Positions 44,281-53,510 of a DNA stretch of 64,000 nt are shown piece after piece (position 1 is the stretch's first letter; every line of letters starts with the position of its first letter). The DNA comes from Lederbergia citri (GTDB taxonomy: Bacteria; Bacillota; Bacilli; Bacillales; Bacillaceae_C), in the NCBI RefSeq assembly GCF_018343625.1, contig NZ_JAGYPG010000003.1:65102-129101 (forward strand). The letters run 5' to 3'. Both the position numbers and the translations under genes were made by a program. The notes under the pieces were generated by a model, which did not search any database, had not been told where the DNA came from, and was given only the letters and a program-made list of their open reading frames with translations.

Positions 44281-44905
44281 TAGTTATATCGATTCAGTTT
44301 TTCATGACCAAGATGATCTTTTGGAGGAAGTCCTTTCGTCTATTAAAGAAAACGGAATGCCTTCTATTTCAGTGTCACCTTCCGCTGGGAAACTATTAAC
44401 CTTGCTAGTCTCTATTTCCGGGGCTAAAAATGTCCTCGAAATAGGAGCTCTTGGAGGCTACAGTGGTATTTGCCTTGCGAGAGGATTCGGGAAAGAAGGG
44501 AAGCTGACTTCGCTTGAGATAGAAGAGAGGTACGCAGAGTTAGCTCATAGTAATTTAACTAAAGCGGGTTTCAGAGATCAAGTAACCTATTTTACAGGGC
44601 CTGCTCTAGAGAGCCTTGAAAAGCTTGTTAGAGAAAATAAGCAATTCGATTTTTTCTTCATTGACGCAGACAAAGGAAATTATGAGAACTATTTAAGCTA
44701 CTGCATTAGATTAGCAAAACCGGGTGCTCTAATCGTAGCGGATAACGTACTTGCAGGGGGAAGTGTAGCAGACCAGTCCGCCAAACATAAAGGCTTTACG
44801 GAAATAATGATGAAATTCAATGAAACGGTGGCAAACCATCCTCAATTAGAATCATTGCTTATTCCAATCGGAGATGGGCTTACTATTTCAAAGGTAAGGA
44901 AATAA
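44267..44905 (+). CDS. Class I SAM-dependent O-methyltransferase (COG4122 type)
   Basis: About 212 residues. Motif I is NVLEIGALGGYSGICLARGF near 62-81, the acidic loop LTSLEIEERYAELA is near 89, and the catechol-OMT-like metal region is FDFFFIDADKGNYENYL near 131. VADNVLAGGSV near 160 is typical of caffeoyl-CoA-OMT-related enzymes. The methyl acceptor is probably a catechol-like compound but cannot be fixed. The ATG at 44267 follows AAAGGGA; ATGs at 44243 and 44258 are in frame. Confidence 0.88.
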   Translation: MKQINSYIDSVFHDQDDLLEEVLSSIKENGMPSISVSPSAGKLLTLLVSISGAKNVLEIGALGGYSGICLARGFGKEGKLTSLEIEERYAELAHSNLTKAGFRDQVTYFTGPALESLEKLVRENKQFDFFFIDADKGNYENYLSYCIRLAKPGALIVADNVLAGGSVADQSAKHKGFTEIMMKFNETVANHPQLESLLIPIGDGLTISKVRK

Positions 44906-45017
44906 AATGTGACACTAAATAGAAATTGAACAAAATGGAGCCATTAATCCCTATAAATTATTTGGTAGAGATTAGTGGCCCATCTTTCTTTACAATAGTG
45001 TCAAACATCCATCATTG

Positions 45018-45031
45018 CACCGCGCGCGGTG
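45018..45031. repeat. GC-rich perfect palindrome
   Basis: CACCGCGCGCGGTG is a 14-base perfect palindrome inside an otherwise AT-rich, gene-free interval (44906-45288). On the minus strand that interval contains short protein-like pieces in shifting frames, so it may be a decayed gene. Confidence 0.4.
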
Positions 45032-45288
45032 AACCATATACATACGTCTCTAAAAAAGTTTCCCAATAAAATGGTTTCAAAATAACATCGAGTTCTTTTC
45101 CGATTTAACGGGATCTAACGGTCTTAAACTATGATTATGAATAATTGAACATGTGGAGGAGCATCAAACTTCTTCGCCATTTTGTCCAATTAATTCACAA
45201 TCCTCGCCAGTAAATCGCAATCTCTTTTAACAATTTAGACATATGCCTTACGTCGATGTTGTTACATTAAAAATAACTATGTAATTAG

Positions 45289-46137
45289 TCAATCTTTGAG
45301 AGTTTCTTTTAAAGCTCGTTCTAGCGATGAGAAAGTAGGAATTTTATTGAAAGATAGGCCAAGTTGGATTACTGTCTGTGCTATCTCAGGGCGAATTCCG
45401 CAAAGCGTTGTTTCTACACCAATCAAGCTCAATGCCTCGTGTAACTGAAAAATTTGTTGGGCAACCATCGTATCCACCATAACTACTCCAGATAAATCAA
45501 TAAAAAGATAATCTACTTTTTTCTCAACACATTGAGCTAGTGTTTTCTCAAGGATTAATTTAGCCCGTTCCGTATCAATATCTCCAACGATGGGAAGCAA
45601 ACCTGTATTGTTAGTAATAGAGATTACTGGTGAACTTAATTCATTAATCAGTTGTTTATGGCTCTGTAATCTAGATATAGAGTATCTATCATACTCTTCC
45701 AGAAACCAAACTGTGACTTTATCCATCGTATCAATAATTAGTGTATTCCATGAATTTATAACACCTTGCGGATATTCCCCTTCATGTAAAGATATAAAAT
45801 CTTTTATTAGATTGAGATATTGATTACGGGTTCTATAAAACTCATTTAATATTAAATTTGAAGGCGTTAATAGATGACTTTCATCTTTAGCAATTTTGAC
45901 GATCCATTCTTCAAAGCTTTTTATATGTACCGATTCTTCTTTAATAAAAATTGGGAAAAAATGAAGATGGAATTCCTTATTTTGCTCTTTTAGAATTCTA
46001 ATTGCTTCTTGATCGGTAGAAGTATATACCCCTGAGGTGTTTCTTTTATCCAAGCTTTCATACCATTCCTCTGTTAATTGTGATGCTTTGCTAATTAGAA
46101 ATTCATAAAGTTTTTCATATTTCGGCATTTTTTTCAT
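45289..46137 (-). CDS. RsbR-family stressosome protein
   Basis: About 282 residues. A variable N-terminal sensor domain of about 160 residues (globin-like helices in the family) is followed by a STAS domain. The latter has LPIVGDIDTERAKLILE, LFIDLSGVVMVDTMVAQQIF (the phospho-threonine in DTMVA corresponds to RsbRA Thr205) and GIRPEIAQTVIQLGL. RsbR paralogues build the stressosome with RsbS and RsbT to trigger the sigma-B response. No rsbS/T lies nearby, as for the dispersed B. subtilis paralogues. The ATG at 46137 follows GAGGG. Confidence 0.88.
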   Translation of the reverse strand: MKKMPKYEKLYEFLISKASQLTEEWYESLDKRNTSGVYTSTDQEAIRILKEQNKEFHLHFFPIFIKEESVHIKSFEEWIVKIAKDESHLLTPSNLILNEFYRTRNQYLNLIKDFISLHEGEYPQGVINSWNTLIIDTMDKVTVWFLEEYDRYSISRLQSHKQLINELSSPVISITNNTGLLPIVGDIDTERAKLILEKTLAQCVEKKVDYLFIDLSGVVMVDTMVAQQIFQLHEALSLIGVETTLCGIRPEIAQTVIQLGLSFNKIPTFSSLERALKETLKD

Positions 46138-46158
46138 TCTCTCCCTCAATAATTTTTT

Positions 46159-46898
46159 TCATGGATTGAGTAAATTATGTAACATTCTTTCTTTATCATC
46201 AAAAAACTGTTTCATAATACTGTAATGGTTTTTCTCTTCAGTAAGTTCGATAATCTTAGAATTAGGATATGACATAATGATAGGCGAATGAGTGGCAATG
46301 ATAAATTGTGAATCTTTACGAACTAATTCATGGATTTGAGCTTACATAGATAGTTGTCTGAGAGGGGATAAGGCTGCTTCAGGTTCATCAAAAGATAAAG
46401 GCCATTTCCCCGAAAGCGATTCATAAATGTTGCCCAAAAGGATTCACCATGTGACTGTTCATGAAGCGACAATCCACCATATGAATCAATAATCCGTGAG
46501 CCTGATCCAGGTTCACTGTCCATTTCCTCAATGTTGGTTGCTACATTGTAAAAAGTCTCTGCACGGAGGAAGAATCCATCTTTTGGCCTTTGTATCCCTT
46601 TTATCAATTTAAGATATTTTTCTAGTGGAGAATGTGACTCATAAGTGGAAAAGTTGAAGTTAAAGGAGCCTCCCTCTGGATTAAACCCGGCAGCAACCGC
46701 TTCCAAAATGGTTGATTTTCCCATACTATTTTCGCCCATAAAAAATGTAACATTTGGATGAAAAGATAATTCATCTAGTGTCCTAATACTGGGTAAATGA
46801 AAAGGATAGTCATCAAAAGAAGAAATGATATTGTGCTCAAGCCTGACTCCTCTAATATAATGGTTTTCAGTTAATCTCATCACAGTATCCACCTGCAA
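46159..46898 (-). pseudogene. AAA/ABC-type ATPase (COG3910-like), frameshifted
   Basis: The frame runs from MQVDTVMRLT through the Walker A motif GENSMGKST near 55, then the signature region GGLSLHEQSHGE, then RGNGLYLL. One base is missing there. The shifted frame gives DEPEAALSPLRQLSM (Walker B), meets a TAA, and continues AQIHELVRKDSQFIIATHSP to NLLNP and a stop. With both defects repaired it would be a normal ATPase of about 245 residues. It is probably non-functional. Confidence 0.85.
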
Positions 46899-47068
46899 TT
46901 CTAGAAATACATACTTATTTCAAATCATAACATAGAACGGTTTTTTATTATCCATTGAAGTGATGTAACTATACAGTTCGAATGCTAAAGTAAAATGAAA
47001 CTATATTTTTTCCTTTGTTAAAGGACTCTAGTACCTAAAATAAAAAACTCCCACTAAGGGAGTTCAAT

Positions 47069-47695
47069 TCAAATTTTCACGAAAAAGTAATAGGAAGAAA
47101 AAACAATAAGTCCTAAGGAAACGAATATAGAAATGAGCACGTAGTATACTTGGATAGCTGCTGGAATAACTGGAACTAATAACATCAATATACCTAAAAC
47201 GACAAAAACCTTTCCTCCAAATCTATGGGTTTTTCTCCAAACATCTTCATTCGCTAATGTCCATGGTGTACGAATGCCAATAAAGTAATTAGGTTTGAAT
47301 TTTGGACTTAAGTTCCCAATAAATATGAATAATAATCCAATTAACGCTGGAACTGCATATTTGGAATTGATTATTCCTAAGCTGCTCGCTATATTAGCAA
47401 TTTGAAATAAGAATAGGAACAATATAATCCCATTTATAATCCAATAATACGTACCTTCGAATCGTTTATAGTTATACTTCTTCGGATCAATTTTAGGCAA
47501 TAGTAATCCCAAAATATAAAGGCCGAGCATTATCCCCGGAAAAAGAAAGGCGGCGTAAGATTTATTGGTAAAGCTATTTGGAACACCTTTATAGTCCCAA
47601 TGTATTCCCATTTGTTCTGGTAAATATGGATAAGAAATACAAGTTATTAAAACTACGATTATTAATAAAAATAGGCCAAACCAATGTCTTTTCAT
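47069..47695 (-). CDS. sdpI: SdpI family immunity/signal protein
   Basis: 208 residues with six hydrophobic segments. An N-terminal half has YPYLPEQMGIHWDYKGVPNSF (DUF1648-type). The SdpI signature FIFIGNLSPKFKPNYFIGIR then TPWTLANEDVWRKTHRFGG is near 125-163. SdpI protects against the SDP cannibalism toxin and sequesters the repressor SdpR. The gene starts five bases after sdpR in the same direction. The toxin genes sdpABC are not in the window, so it may protect against toxins of other strains. Confidence 0.92.
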   Translation of the reverse strand: MKRHWFGLFLLIIVVLITCISYPYLPEQMGIHWDYKGVPNSFTNKSYAAFLFPGIMLGLYILGLLLPKIDPKKYNYKRFEGTYYWIINGIILFLFLFQIANIASSLGIINSKYAVPALIGLLFIFIGNLSPKFKPNYFIGIRTPWTLANEDVWRKTHRFGGKVFVVLGILMLLVPVIPAAIQVYYVLISIFVSLGLIVFSSYYFFVKI

Positions 47696-47700
47696 TTTAT

Positions 47701-47973
47701 CTAATTCTCCTCATCGTCTTTGTTTAACAAATCCATAAACCAAGTAACAACGTCCTCAAACACACTTGTATTTAAGGAATAAATAACATGTTGCCCTTTT
47801 TTTTCTGAATCAACTAAATTTGCTTGTTTTAATAAATTCAAATGGTGTGAAATGCTTGGCTTTGTCATGTTAAATTGATCAGCGATTTCTCCTGCTGACA
47901 AATCCTTCTTTTTTAGAAGGTGAAGAATTTTTCTTCTACTTGGATCAGACAAGGCCTTAAAAGCATCATTCAT
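47701..47973 (-). CDS. sdpR: ArsR-family repressor SdpR
   Basis: 90 residues of a winged helix-turn-helix. FKALSDPSRRKILHLLKKKD is at 5-24 and IADQFNMTKPSISHHLNLLK is the DNA-binding motif, with a short C-terminal dimer helix. Size, sequence and the adjacent sdpI gene match the B. subtilis sdpRI operon, where SdpR represses the operon until SdpI captures it at the membrane. The start follows AAAGAGGGG. Confidence 0.92.
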   Translation of the reverse strand: MNDAFKALSDPSRRKILHLLKKKDLSAGEIADQFNMTKPSISHHLNLLKQANLVDSEKKGQHVIYSLNTSVFEDVVTWFMDLLNKDDEEN

Positions 47974-48008
47974 GTCAACCCCTCTTTCCTATAGAAAAAC
48001 ATTTAGTT

Positions 48009-48028
48009 ATTTAGATAATTATCTAAAT
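48009..48028. promoter_or_regulatory. SdpR operator
   Basis: ATTTAGATAATTATCTAAAT is a perfect 20-base palindrome 36 bases upstream of sdpR, in the promoter region. It has the symmetry expected of an ArsR-family site. Confidence 0.75.
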
Positions 48029-48190
48029 ATATAATAAGCGAATTTTACTAAAAAATCAATGGATTTGTTAAAGGAATAAACTGAGATATTACTCTAATTT
48101 CACGAATTGCCTAACTTAAAAGGATAAATTATAACATTTATAGAAGTAAAGTAAAGATTGAACTAAAAAGTAAAAAGAGGTGGACAAAAC

Positions 48191-48658
48191 ATGATTCACG
48201 GTAAGGATGTTTTAGCCGATCAGTTGTTAGCGAATGCAAATGATCCTAGTTGGTATTTGCCTTTTTCAGAGTCAGTCGAAAACTTGTCTGAAGAAGAAGC
48301 GTTTTGGAAGCCTGATGAAGATTGTAATAGTATTGCTGAAATCGTTCAGCATTTGTTGTATTGGAATGAAACTTGGCAAACTAGATATATAAAATCTAAT
48401 GTAAATGCCGTGCCTTCAATAGAAGATAATAATAAAAGTTTTGTAATCCCAGAAAATAAGAGTTTTATTGATTTAAAAGATGAATTATTAAGGGTTCTTT
48501 TAAAGTGGCCAGATTTACTTACAGAAGAAAAAGTTGAAAGTGAAGTGCATGGTTTCCCTGAACCTGCTCAGTGGTGGGCGGTACTTGGAAATGTAGCAAC
48601 ACATAATGCTTATCATATTGGTCAAATCATTTATATTAGGAAACTGCAAAAAAGCTAG
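48191..48658 (+). CDS. DinB superfamily protein
   Basis: 155 residues. NSIAEIVQHLLYWNETWQTR near 50-69 carries the first conserved histidine, and ATHNAYHIGQIIYIRKL at the C-terminus supplies the others (HxxYHIGQ). This is the classic DinB-like metal site pattern. Role unknown; relatives bind Ni/Zn or act on thiols. The start follows AAGAGGTGG. It is similar in layout to the DUF1572 protein at 2877. Confidence 0.85.
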   Translation: MIHGKDVLADQLLANANDPSWYLPFSESVENLSEEEAFWKPDEDCNSIAEIVQHLLYWNETWQTRYIKSNVNAVPSIEDNNKSFVIPENKSFIDLKDELLRVLLKWPDLLTEEKVESEVHGFPEPAQWWAVLGNVATHNAYHIGQIIYIRKLQKS

Positions 48659-48723
48659 AAGGTCGGATTATTCGACGATATTTAAGAATACCATAGGGGA
48701 AATATAGAACAGGAGATTTTGAC

Positions 48724-49617
48724 ATGCAAACAGTGTACGTAAAACATATTGATGCGTTCAGTTCTATTCCGGGAAAAGGGAATCCAGCTGGGGTTGTGCT
48801 GAACGGGGATGATTATAGTGAAGAAGAAATGTTGGCAATAGCTGGGGCAGTAGGATTTAACGAAACATCTTTTATCGTTTCTTCCGATATTGCTGATTTT
48901 AGAATCCGTTATTTTACACCGGGACATGAGATGAATTTATGCGGGCATGCAACAATGGGAACGGTGTATGCGTTAAGAATGAATGGTTTATTAAAACAAT
49001 CCAATATTACAATTGAAACGAAAGCAGGCGTGTTGCCTGTAAAGGTTCATGATGAAAATAACGAACTACTGATTACTATGCAACAAGCAAACCCTCAGTT
49101 TCAAACATTCAGTGGTTCTAAGTCCGAATTGGCAGCTTCAATCGGCTTAACAGAAGAAGACCTGCATCCTGATTATCCTATTGTTTATGGCAGCACAGGA
49201 ATATGGACATTGATTATACCCATTAAAGAATTAGCAAGCTTTCATAAAATGATTCCTGCAACAGCAGAATTTCCGAGTATTTTAAAAGAAATACCAAGAG
49301 CTTCTCTACATCCAATCTGTTTAGAAGTACGAGACGAAAGAAATGATATGCATGCTCGTCACTTTTCGTCTCCTTTTTCGGGAACGATTGAAGATGCTGT
49401 TACCGGAACAGCTGCAGGTGTGATGGGAGCTTATTATAAAACTTTTATAAACGAAGGTGCTAGGTTGCCAGTAACGTTAATTGTAGAACAAGGTTATGAA
49501 ATGAATAAAGATGGACGAGTGTATGTGCATGTAAAAGAAGAAGGAAACTTAGATGTTTCTATCTCGGGTACTGCTGTTTATGTGAAGGACATTGAGATTG
49601 AAATTGTTAAAAAATAA
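48724..49617 (+). CDS. PhzF family isomerase/epimerase-like protein
   Basis: 297 residues with the diaminopimelate-epimerase fold. The start is VKHIDAFSSIPGKGNPAGVV, the catalytic glutamate is in GFNETSFI near 46, CGHATMGTVYAL is near 77, and the second half has ARHFSSPFSGTIEDAVTGTA near 218-237. PhzF of phenazine synthesis isomerises DHHA, but most Bacillus homologues lie outside phenazine clusters and have unknown substrates, as here. The ATG follows ACAGGAG. Confidence 0.9.
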   Translation: MQTVYVKHIDAFSSIPGKGNPAGVVLNGDDYSEEEMLAIAGAVGFNETSFIVSSDIADFRIRYFTPGHEMNLCGHATMGTVYALRMNGLLKQSNITIETKAGVLPVKVHDENNELLITMQQANPQFQTFSGSKSELAASIGLTEEDLHPDYPIVYGSTGIWTLIIPIKELASFHKMIPATAEFPSILKEIPRASLHPICLEVRDERNDMHARHFSSPFSGTIEDAVTGTAAGVMGAYYKTFINEGARLPVTLIVEQGYEMNKDGRVYVHVKEEGNLDVSISGTAVYVKDIEIEIVKK

Positions 49618-49654
49618 TCGGTTATTAAAATTGAACAAGAAATTAAAAAATATC

Positions 49655-49683
49655 TTGCATTCTTTTTGTAAAATTAATAAAAT
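49655..49683 (+). promoter_or_regulatory. Promoter of the T-box leader
   Basis: TTGCAT, a 17-base spacer and TAAAAT. The transcript would begin near 49690, just before the T-box structure. Confidence 0.6.
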
Positions 49684-49689
49684 ACAATA

Positions 49690-49925
49690 CAATATACAAA
49701 AAGTGTTGATCAGGAAGAGTACTCATGCAAGGGTCTACAGAGAGCAGTCGATTGCTGGGAAGATTGCGATACCGCATGTTGGAAAGACACCTGTGAGCGT
49801 AGCTTTGAACGTGATGATATTTAGTAAAAGCAAACGGCACCTACCGTTATCAGGTCTAAGTGGTCATTTTGACAATTTGGGTGGTACCGCGGATCAATCC
49901 GTCCCTTTATAGGGGCGGATTTTTG
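49690..49925 (+). promoter_or_regulatory. T-box riboswitch (tRNA-sensing), probably Asn-specific
   Basis: The leader holds the T-box hallmark GGGTGGTACCGCGG at 49879-49892 and an AGAGAG element early in Stem I. A terminator follows at 49897-49924 with the stem ATCCGTCCCT and AGGGGCGGAT, then Ts. The TGGTACC stretch can form the antiterminator bulge that pairs with the tRNA acceptor end. The best specifier candidate is AAC at 49808-49810, before a purine. Uncharged tRNA would allow read-through into the synthetase gene. Confidence 0.92.
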
Positions 49926-50012
49926 TATTTTTTTAAAGGAGGTGAGTGGCCGTGGATGATGACGATGACAATGATGATGCAAATAAATACAAAAATATAG
50001 GAGGCAAAAACA

Positions 50013-51311
50013 ATGGACCAATCATTGAAGCGGTCACTCATTCGTGAATGTAAATTATCTAGTGAAAAAGTGGTTTTATTGCAGGGTTGGGTGAAGAAAA
50101 TCCGCCATTTAGGAAATCTTAGTTTTTTAATTTTGCGTGACAGAACAGGTGTTATTCAATGTGTGTTGGAAAACGATCTAGCAGGATATAAGGTGGAAGT
50201 GGAAAGTGTAGTTGAAATTATTGGTAAACTAGTGGAAACGCCAAAAACGGAATTAGGTGTAGAAGTGCTTGTAAAAGAAGTGAAGATGTTAAACACGTCG
50301 GACCGACTTCCTTTTGAAGTGAATAAAAGAAAGCTGCAAGTTGGTTTGGATCAAATGTTAAATGAACGAGTCACATCCCTTCGACATGAACGAATACAGG
50401 CCATTTTCAAAGTTCAATCCACTCTCGTACAGGCATTTAGTGAATTTCTAATCATGAATGATTTCACGCAAATATTTACACCTAAAATTGTTTCCCAAGG
50501 AGGGGAAGGGGGAGCGAATGTATTTAAGCTCCCCTATTTCCAAAAAGAAGCCTATTTAGCTCAGTCTCCACAGTTTTATAAACAAATGATGGTGGCAGGT
50601 GGATTGGAACGTGTCTTTGAAGTCGCTCCTGTTTATCGGGCGGAGTATCACAACTCTTCTCGTCATTTAAATGAATATATTTCGTTGGATGTAGAGGCTG
50701 GCTTTATCCAAGATTTTTATGAAGTGATGAAGTTAGAGACAGATCTTTTAAGATATATGTTTAAAAAGGTGGCGGAGATGTGTGAAAAAGAATTGAATCT
50801 ATTACAAATAACCGTACCTATCATTACAGAAATTCCAAAGATAACACTTACAGATGCTCAACTTATTTTAAAAGAAAAATATCGAAAAGAATCACCAGTA
50901 GGAGACCTAGATACAGAAGGCGAAAAGTTGCTTGGAAAATATGTGACAGAAACGTATGGCAGTGATTTTGTTTTTATTACACATTATCCAAAAGAAGCGA
51001 GACCTATGTACACGATGCCAAATAAGGATAATCCTATGGTTACGGATTCTTTTGATTTGTTATACAAAGGATTGGAAATTACATCAGGCGCACAGCGAAT
51101 TCATGAGTATAATTTGTTAATCGCTTCTTTTGAAGAAAAGGGATTACAGGTAGAAGATTTTCAGTCATATATTAATACATTCCGATACGGCTGTCCTCCT
51201 CATGGTGGTTTTGCGATTGGACTAGAAAGATTAGTATATAAGTTTTTGGAATTGTCTAATGTGCGCGAAGCAAGTGCGTTTCCGAGAGATTGTACACGTC
51301 TTATCCCATGA
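50013..51311 (+). CDS. aspS: Archaeal-type aspartyl-tRNA synthetase, probably non-discriminating (Asp/Asn)
   Basis: 432 residues, class IIb. An N-terminal OB fold (LLQGWVKKIRHLGNLSFLIL) binds the anticodon. The catalytic core has GGEGGANVFKLPYF, LAQSPQFYKQMMVAGGLERV, motif 2 FEVAPVYRAEYHNSSRHLNE and motif 3 HGGFAIGLERLV. There is no bacterial GAD insertion, and the length equals archaeal AspRS. The positions equivalent to Trp26 and Lys85 of the Pyrococcus/Thermococcus discriminating enzyme are Lys and Glu, which favours relaxed tRNA choice. The Asn-type T-box upstream suggests a role in making Asp-tRNA(Asn) for amidation. Confidence 0.9.
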   Translation: MDQSLKRSLIRECKLSSEKVVLLQGWVKKIRHLGNLSFLILRDRTGVIQCVLENDLAGYKVEVESVVEIIGKLVETPKTELGVEVLVKEVKMLNTSDRLPFEVNKRKLQVGLDQMLNERVTSLRHERIQAIFKVQSTLVQAFSEFLIMNDFTQIFTPKIVSQGGEGGANVFKLPYFQKEAYLAQSPQFYKQMMVAGGLERVFEVAPVYRAEYHNSSRHLNEYISLDVEAGFIQDFYEVMKLETDLLRYMFKKVAEMCEKELNLLQITVPIITEIPKITLTDAQLILKEKYRKESPVGDLDTEGEKLLGKYVTETYGSDFVFITHYPKEARPMYTMPNKDNPMVTDSFDLLYKGLEITSGAQRIHEYNLLIASFEEKGLQVEDFQSYINTFRYGCPPHGGFAIGLERLVYKFLELSNVREASAFPRDCTRLIP

Positions 51312-51315
51312 AAAT

Positions 51316-51353
51316 AGAAAGAATCTTCGCAACGTCTGCGAAGATTCTTTCTT
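51316..51353. terminator. Terminator between convergent genes
   Basis: AAAGAATCTTCGCA and TGCGAAGATTCTTT form a 14-base stem with a short loop, followed by CTT. It serves the synthetase gene and possibly the convergent nucleotidase. Confidence 0.82.
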
Positions 51354-51374
51354 GATAAGGATTTGGAAAGGCTA

Positions 51375-53510
51375 TTAACTTGCTAGTAACTCATCCACGT
51401 TACTATCTGTTCGATGTTCAATGATGTATTGAAGCATGAGCATAATTTCTTTTTTATCTACTTCAGCCAATTGCTTATTTGAAAGCTCGCTAATGCTTAG
51501 GTAAATGTTTTCCAAAGATTGATAAGCTTTATCTTCTTTACCTTTTTCAAAGTTCTTACTCACGTTTTCCAATTGGGCTATAAGGGATGTTTTGATTCCT
51601 TTATTCCCTTCTGCTTGTTTCACTAAAGTAATTGTATTTTCAATTGTCGCAGATGTAATGAATACTTCAAGGGTTTTCTTCTCTGAAACATTGTGCACTT
51701 TATCTATTGCACGATATTGAATGGAGTTTTCACCCTCTTTATTTAAAGTAAGCCCTTCTTCATATCGTTTCCATGTGATGCCGTTATCCAAGCTATACTC
51801 AATATGCGAAACTCCGATTCCTGCATCTGTTGCTTCCAAGTCTATTGTAACATCATGAAGATAGGAGCCATCTCTGAAGTCAGCCTCACGTAATATCGCA
51901 TCTGCCAGTTCAGGCGCCAAGTGGTCTTCCGATATTCTTCCGTCTGCTACATAATGGATTTGGCCATCAAAACTTTTAACGAAATTTACAGTGGCTTGTA
52001 AGTCTTCAGGTCCTTGAACGGGATTTTTGCCATATTGGCGAATTTTATATTTATCAGTCGCATGTTCATACATATAATTGTTGACGGTAAGCGTATAAGT
52101 CCCATTTTTATCAATTGGCGTTCCATCTGGAAGATAGATATTCACTACTTTATTTGTCGCACTATCCCATGTATAAGAGAATCCACCGATAGAGACATCT
52201 GGGCCATAGGATGATATTTGGGCATTTAAAATAGGTTCCAATGCTGATCCTGGAATGGTGACCGTAATCAAAGTGTTATTAAATGGTTGGATATTGAATA
52301 GATCCTCCCAAGTAATTTCGCCTTTGTCCAGATTGTCACGGATTCCTCCACCGTTCATTAATGCAAAATCAGACTTCATTTCATAATTCATTCCGTCTGC
52401 AATCAAGTTTCCTAGAGCATTGTCACCAATGATGCCTTTTATTGGGTAGCCTCCATCCATTGGAGCGGCAGCAAAACCTACTACTTCATTCAATCTTGGT
52501 CCAACCAATTCTTTATATTTAGTTAAAATAGCACTAACTTCGGGATCGGGAGTTACACCTTCTTGAATAACATCAACGATTTCCGCGCTTTTTTCAACAA
52601 TATCACCTGTAGCAAGATCAATTTTCAAATCAATGTCTGCAAAGGCTTTTCCATATTCCCAAGCTTGTACAATAAGCTTGTTGTCTACGATTGCATTGAG
52701 TTTAACATGGTTATGTGCAGCAATTATGATATCTACTTCTTCATCTGTTTTCTTCGCTAAGTTTGCAATTTGACCAGTCGCTGTTTCACCGCTTTGATTT
52801 CCAGGAACGTGAGCTAGAACAACAATTGCTTTAATCCCTTGTGCTTTTAGCTCCTCTGTATATTTATTGACAGCTGTTGCTTCGTCCGTGAAACGGATAT
52901 CCTGAATACCAGAAGCCATCACCATATTAGGCGTTTCAAGCGTGGCTACACCAATAAATCCAATTTTTACTCCATCCACTTCTTTAATGGTATACGGATC
53001 AAATACGAGCTTTCCAGTATCTTTGTACTCCACATTAGCAGCAACAACCGGGAAGTTCATGCCCTTGTATCCTTTTGTACCGTTTGGATGGTCTCCGCCA
53101 TGTATCATCCGAAGGAGTTCTTGTGTACCCTCATCAAATTCGTGGTTCCCCACAGTACCTACATCGAATCCAATCGAATGCATGATTTCAACAGTTGGTT
53201 CATCTTGAAGCAAGGCTGAAACTGGAGAGCTTCCTCCAATCATATCTCCAGAATGGATGATCAGCGTGTTATTTGGATTGGTTGCTTTACGGGCTTTTAA
53301 GTATGTAGCCAAATAATCAGCACGCCCATAATTCACATTATTAACTGTTCCAGTTACATCAATCTTGCCATGTAAATCGTTCACAGAAAGTAACTTAACA
53401 GAGACGGTGTCATCTGCATGTGCACGAATGGAAAGACTCGAGAAGATTGGTACAACTAGAAGGGTAATTACTAGTAAATTTAATAACCTCTTAAAAAATA
53501 TTTTTCTCAT
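51375..53510 (-). CDS. Secreted bifunctional metallophosphatase / 5'-nucleotidase
   Basis: 711 residues. A signal peptide ends near SIRAHA (about 31). A metallophosphatase domain follows with LLSVNDLHGKIDVTG, IIHSGDMIGGSSP, TVGNHEFDEGTQ, VVLAHVPG and AAHNHVKL. The 5'-nucleotidase C-terminal domain (about 340-500) has GDNALGNLIADGMN, FALMNGGGIRDNLDKGEITW and FNNTL. After it come an Ig-like/OmpL47-type module (IGVSHIEYSLDNGITWKRYE) and a helical tail. It would release phosphate and nucleosides from extracellular nucleotides. No LPXTG anchor. The ATG follows GGGGAGCG. Confidence 0.92.
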   Translation of the reverse strand: MRKIFFKRLLNLLVITLLVVPIFSSLSIRAHADDTVSVKLLSVNDLHGKIDVTGTVNNVNYGRADYLATYLKARKATNPNNTLIIHSGDMIGGSSPVSALLQDEPTVEIMHSIGFDVGTVGNHEFDEGTQELLRMIHGGDHPNGTKGYKGMNFPVVAANVEYKDTGKLVFDPYTIKEVDGVKIGFIGVATLETPNMVMASGIQDIRFTDEATAVNKYTEELKAQGIKAIVVLAHVPGNQSGETATGQIANLAKKTDEEVDIIIAAHNHVKLNAIVDNKLIVQAWEYGKAFADIDLKIDLATGDIVEKSAEIVDVIQEGVTPDPEVSAILTKYKELVGPRLNEVVGFAAAPMDGGYPIKGIIGDNALGNLIADGMNYEMKSDFALMNGGGIRDNLDKGEITWEDLFNIQPFNNTLITVTIPGSALEPILNAQISSYGPDVSIGGFSYTWDSATNKVVNIYLPDGTPIDKNGTYTLTVNNYMYEHATDKYKIRQYGKNPVQGPEDLQATVNFVKSFDGQIHYVADGRISEDHLAPELADAILREADFRDGSYLHDVTIDLEATDAGIGVSHIEYSLDNGITWKRYEEGLTLNKEGENSIQYRAIDKVHNVSEKKTLEVFITSATIENTITLVKQAEGNKGIKTSLIAQLENVSKNFEKGKEDKAYQSLENIYLSISELSNKQLAEVDKKEIMLMLQYIIEHRTDSNVDELLAS

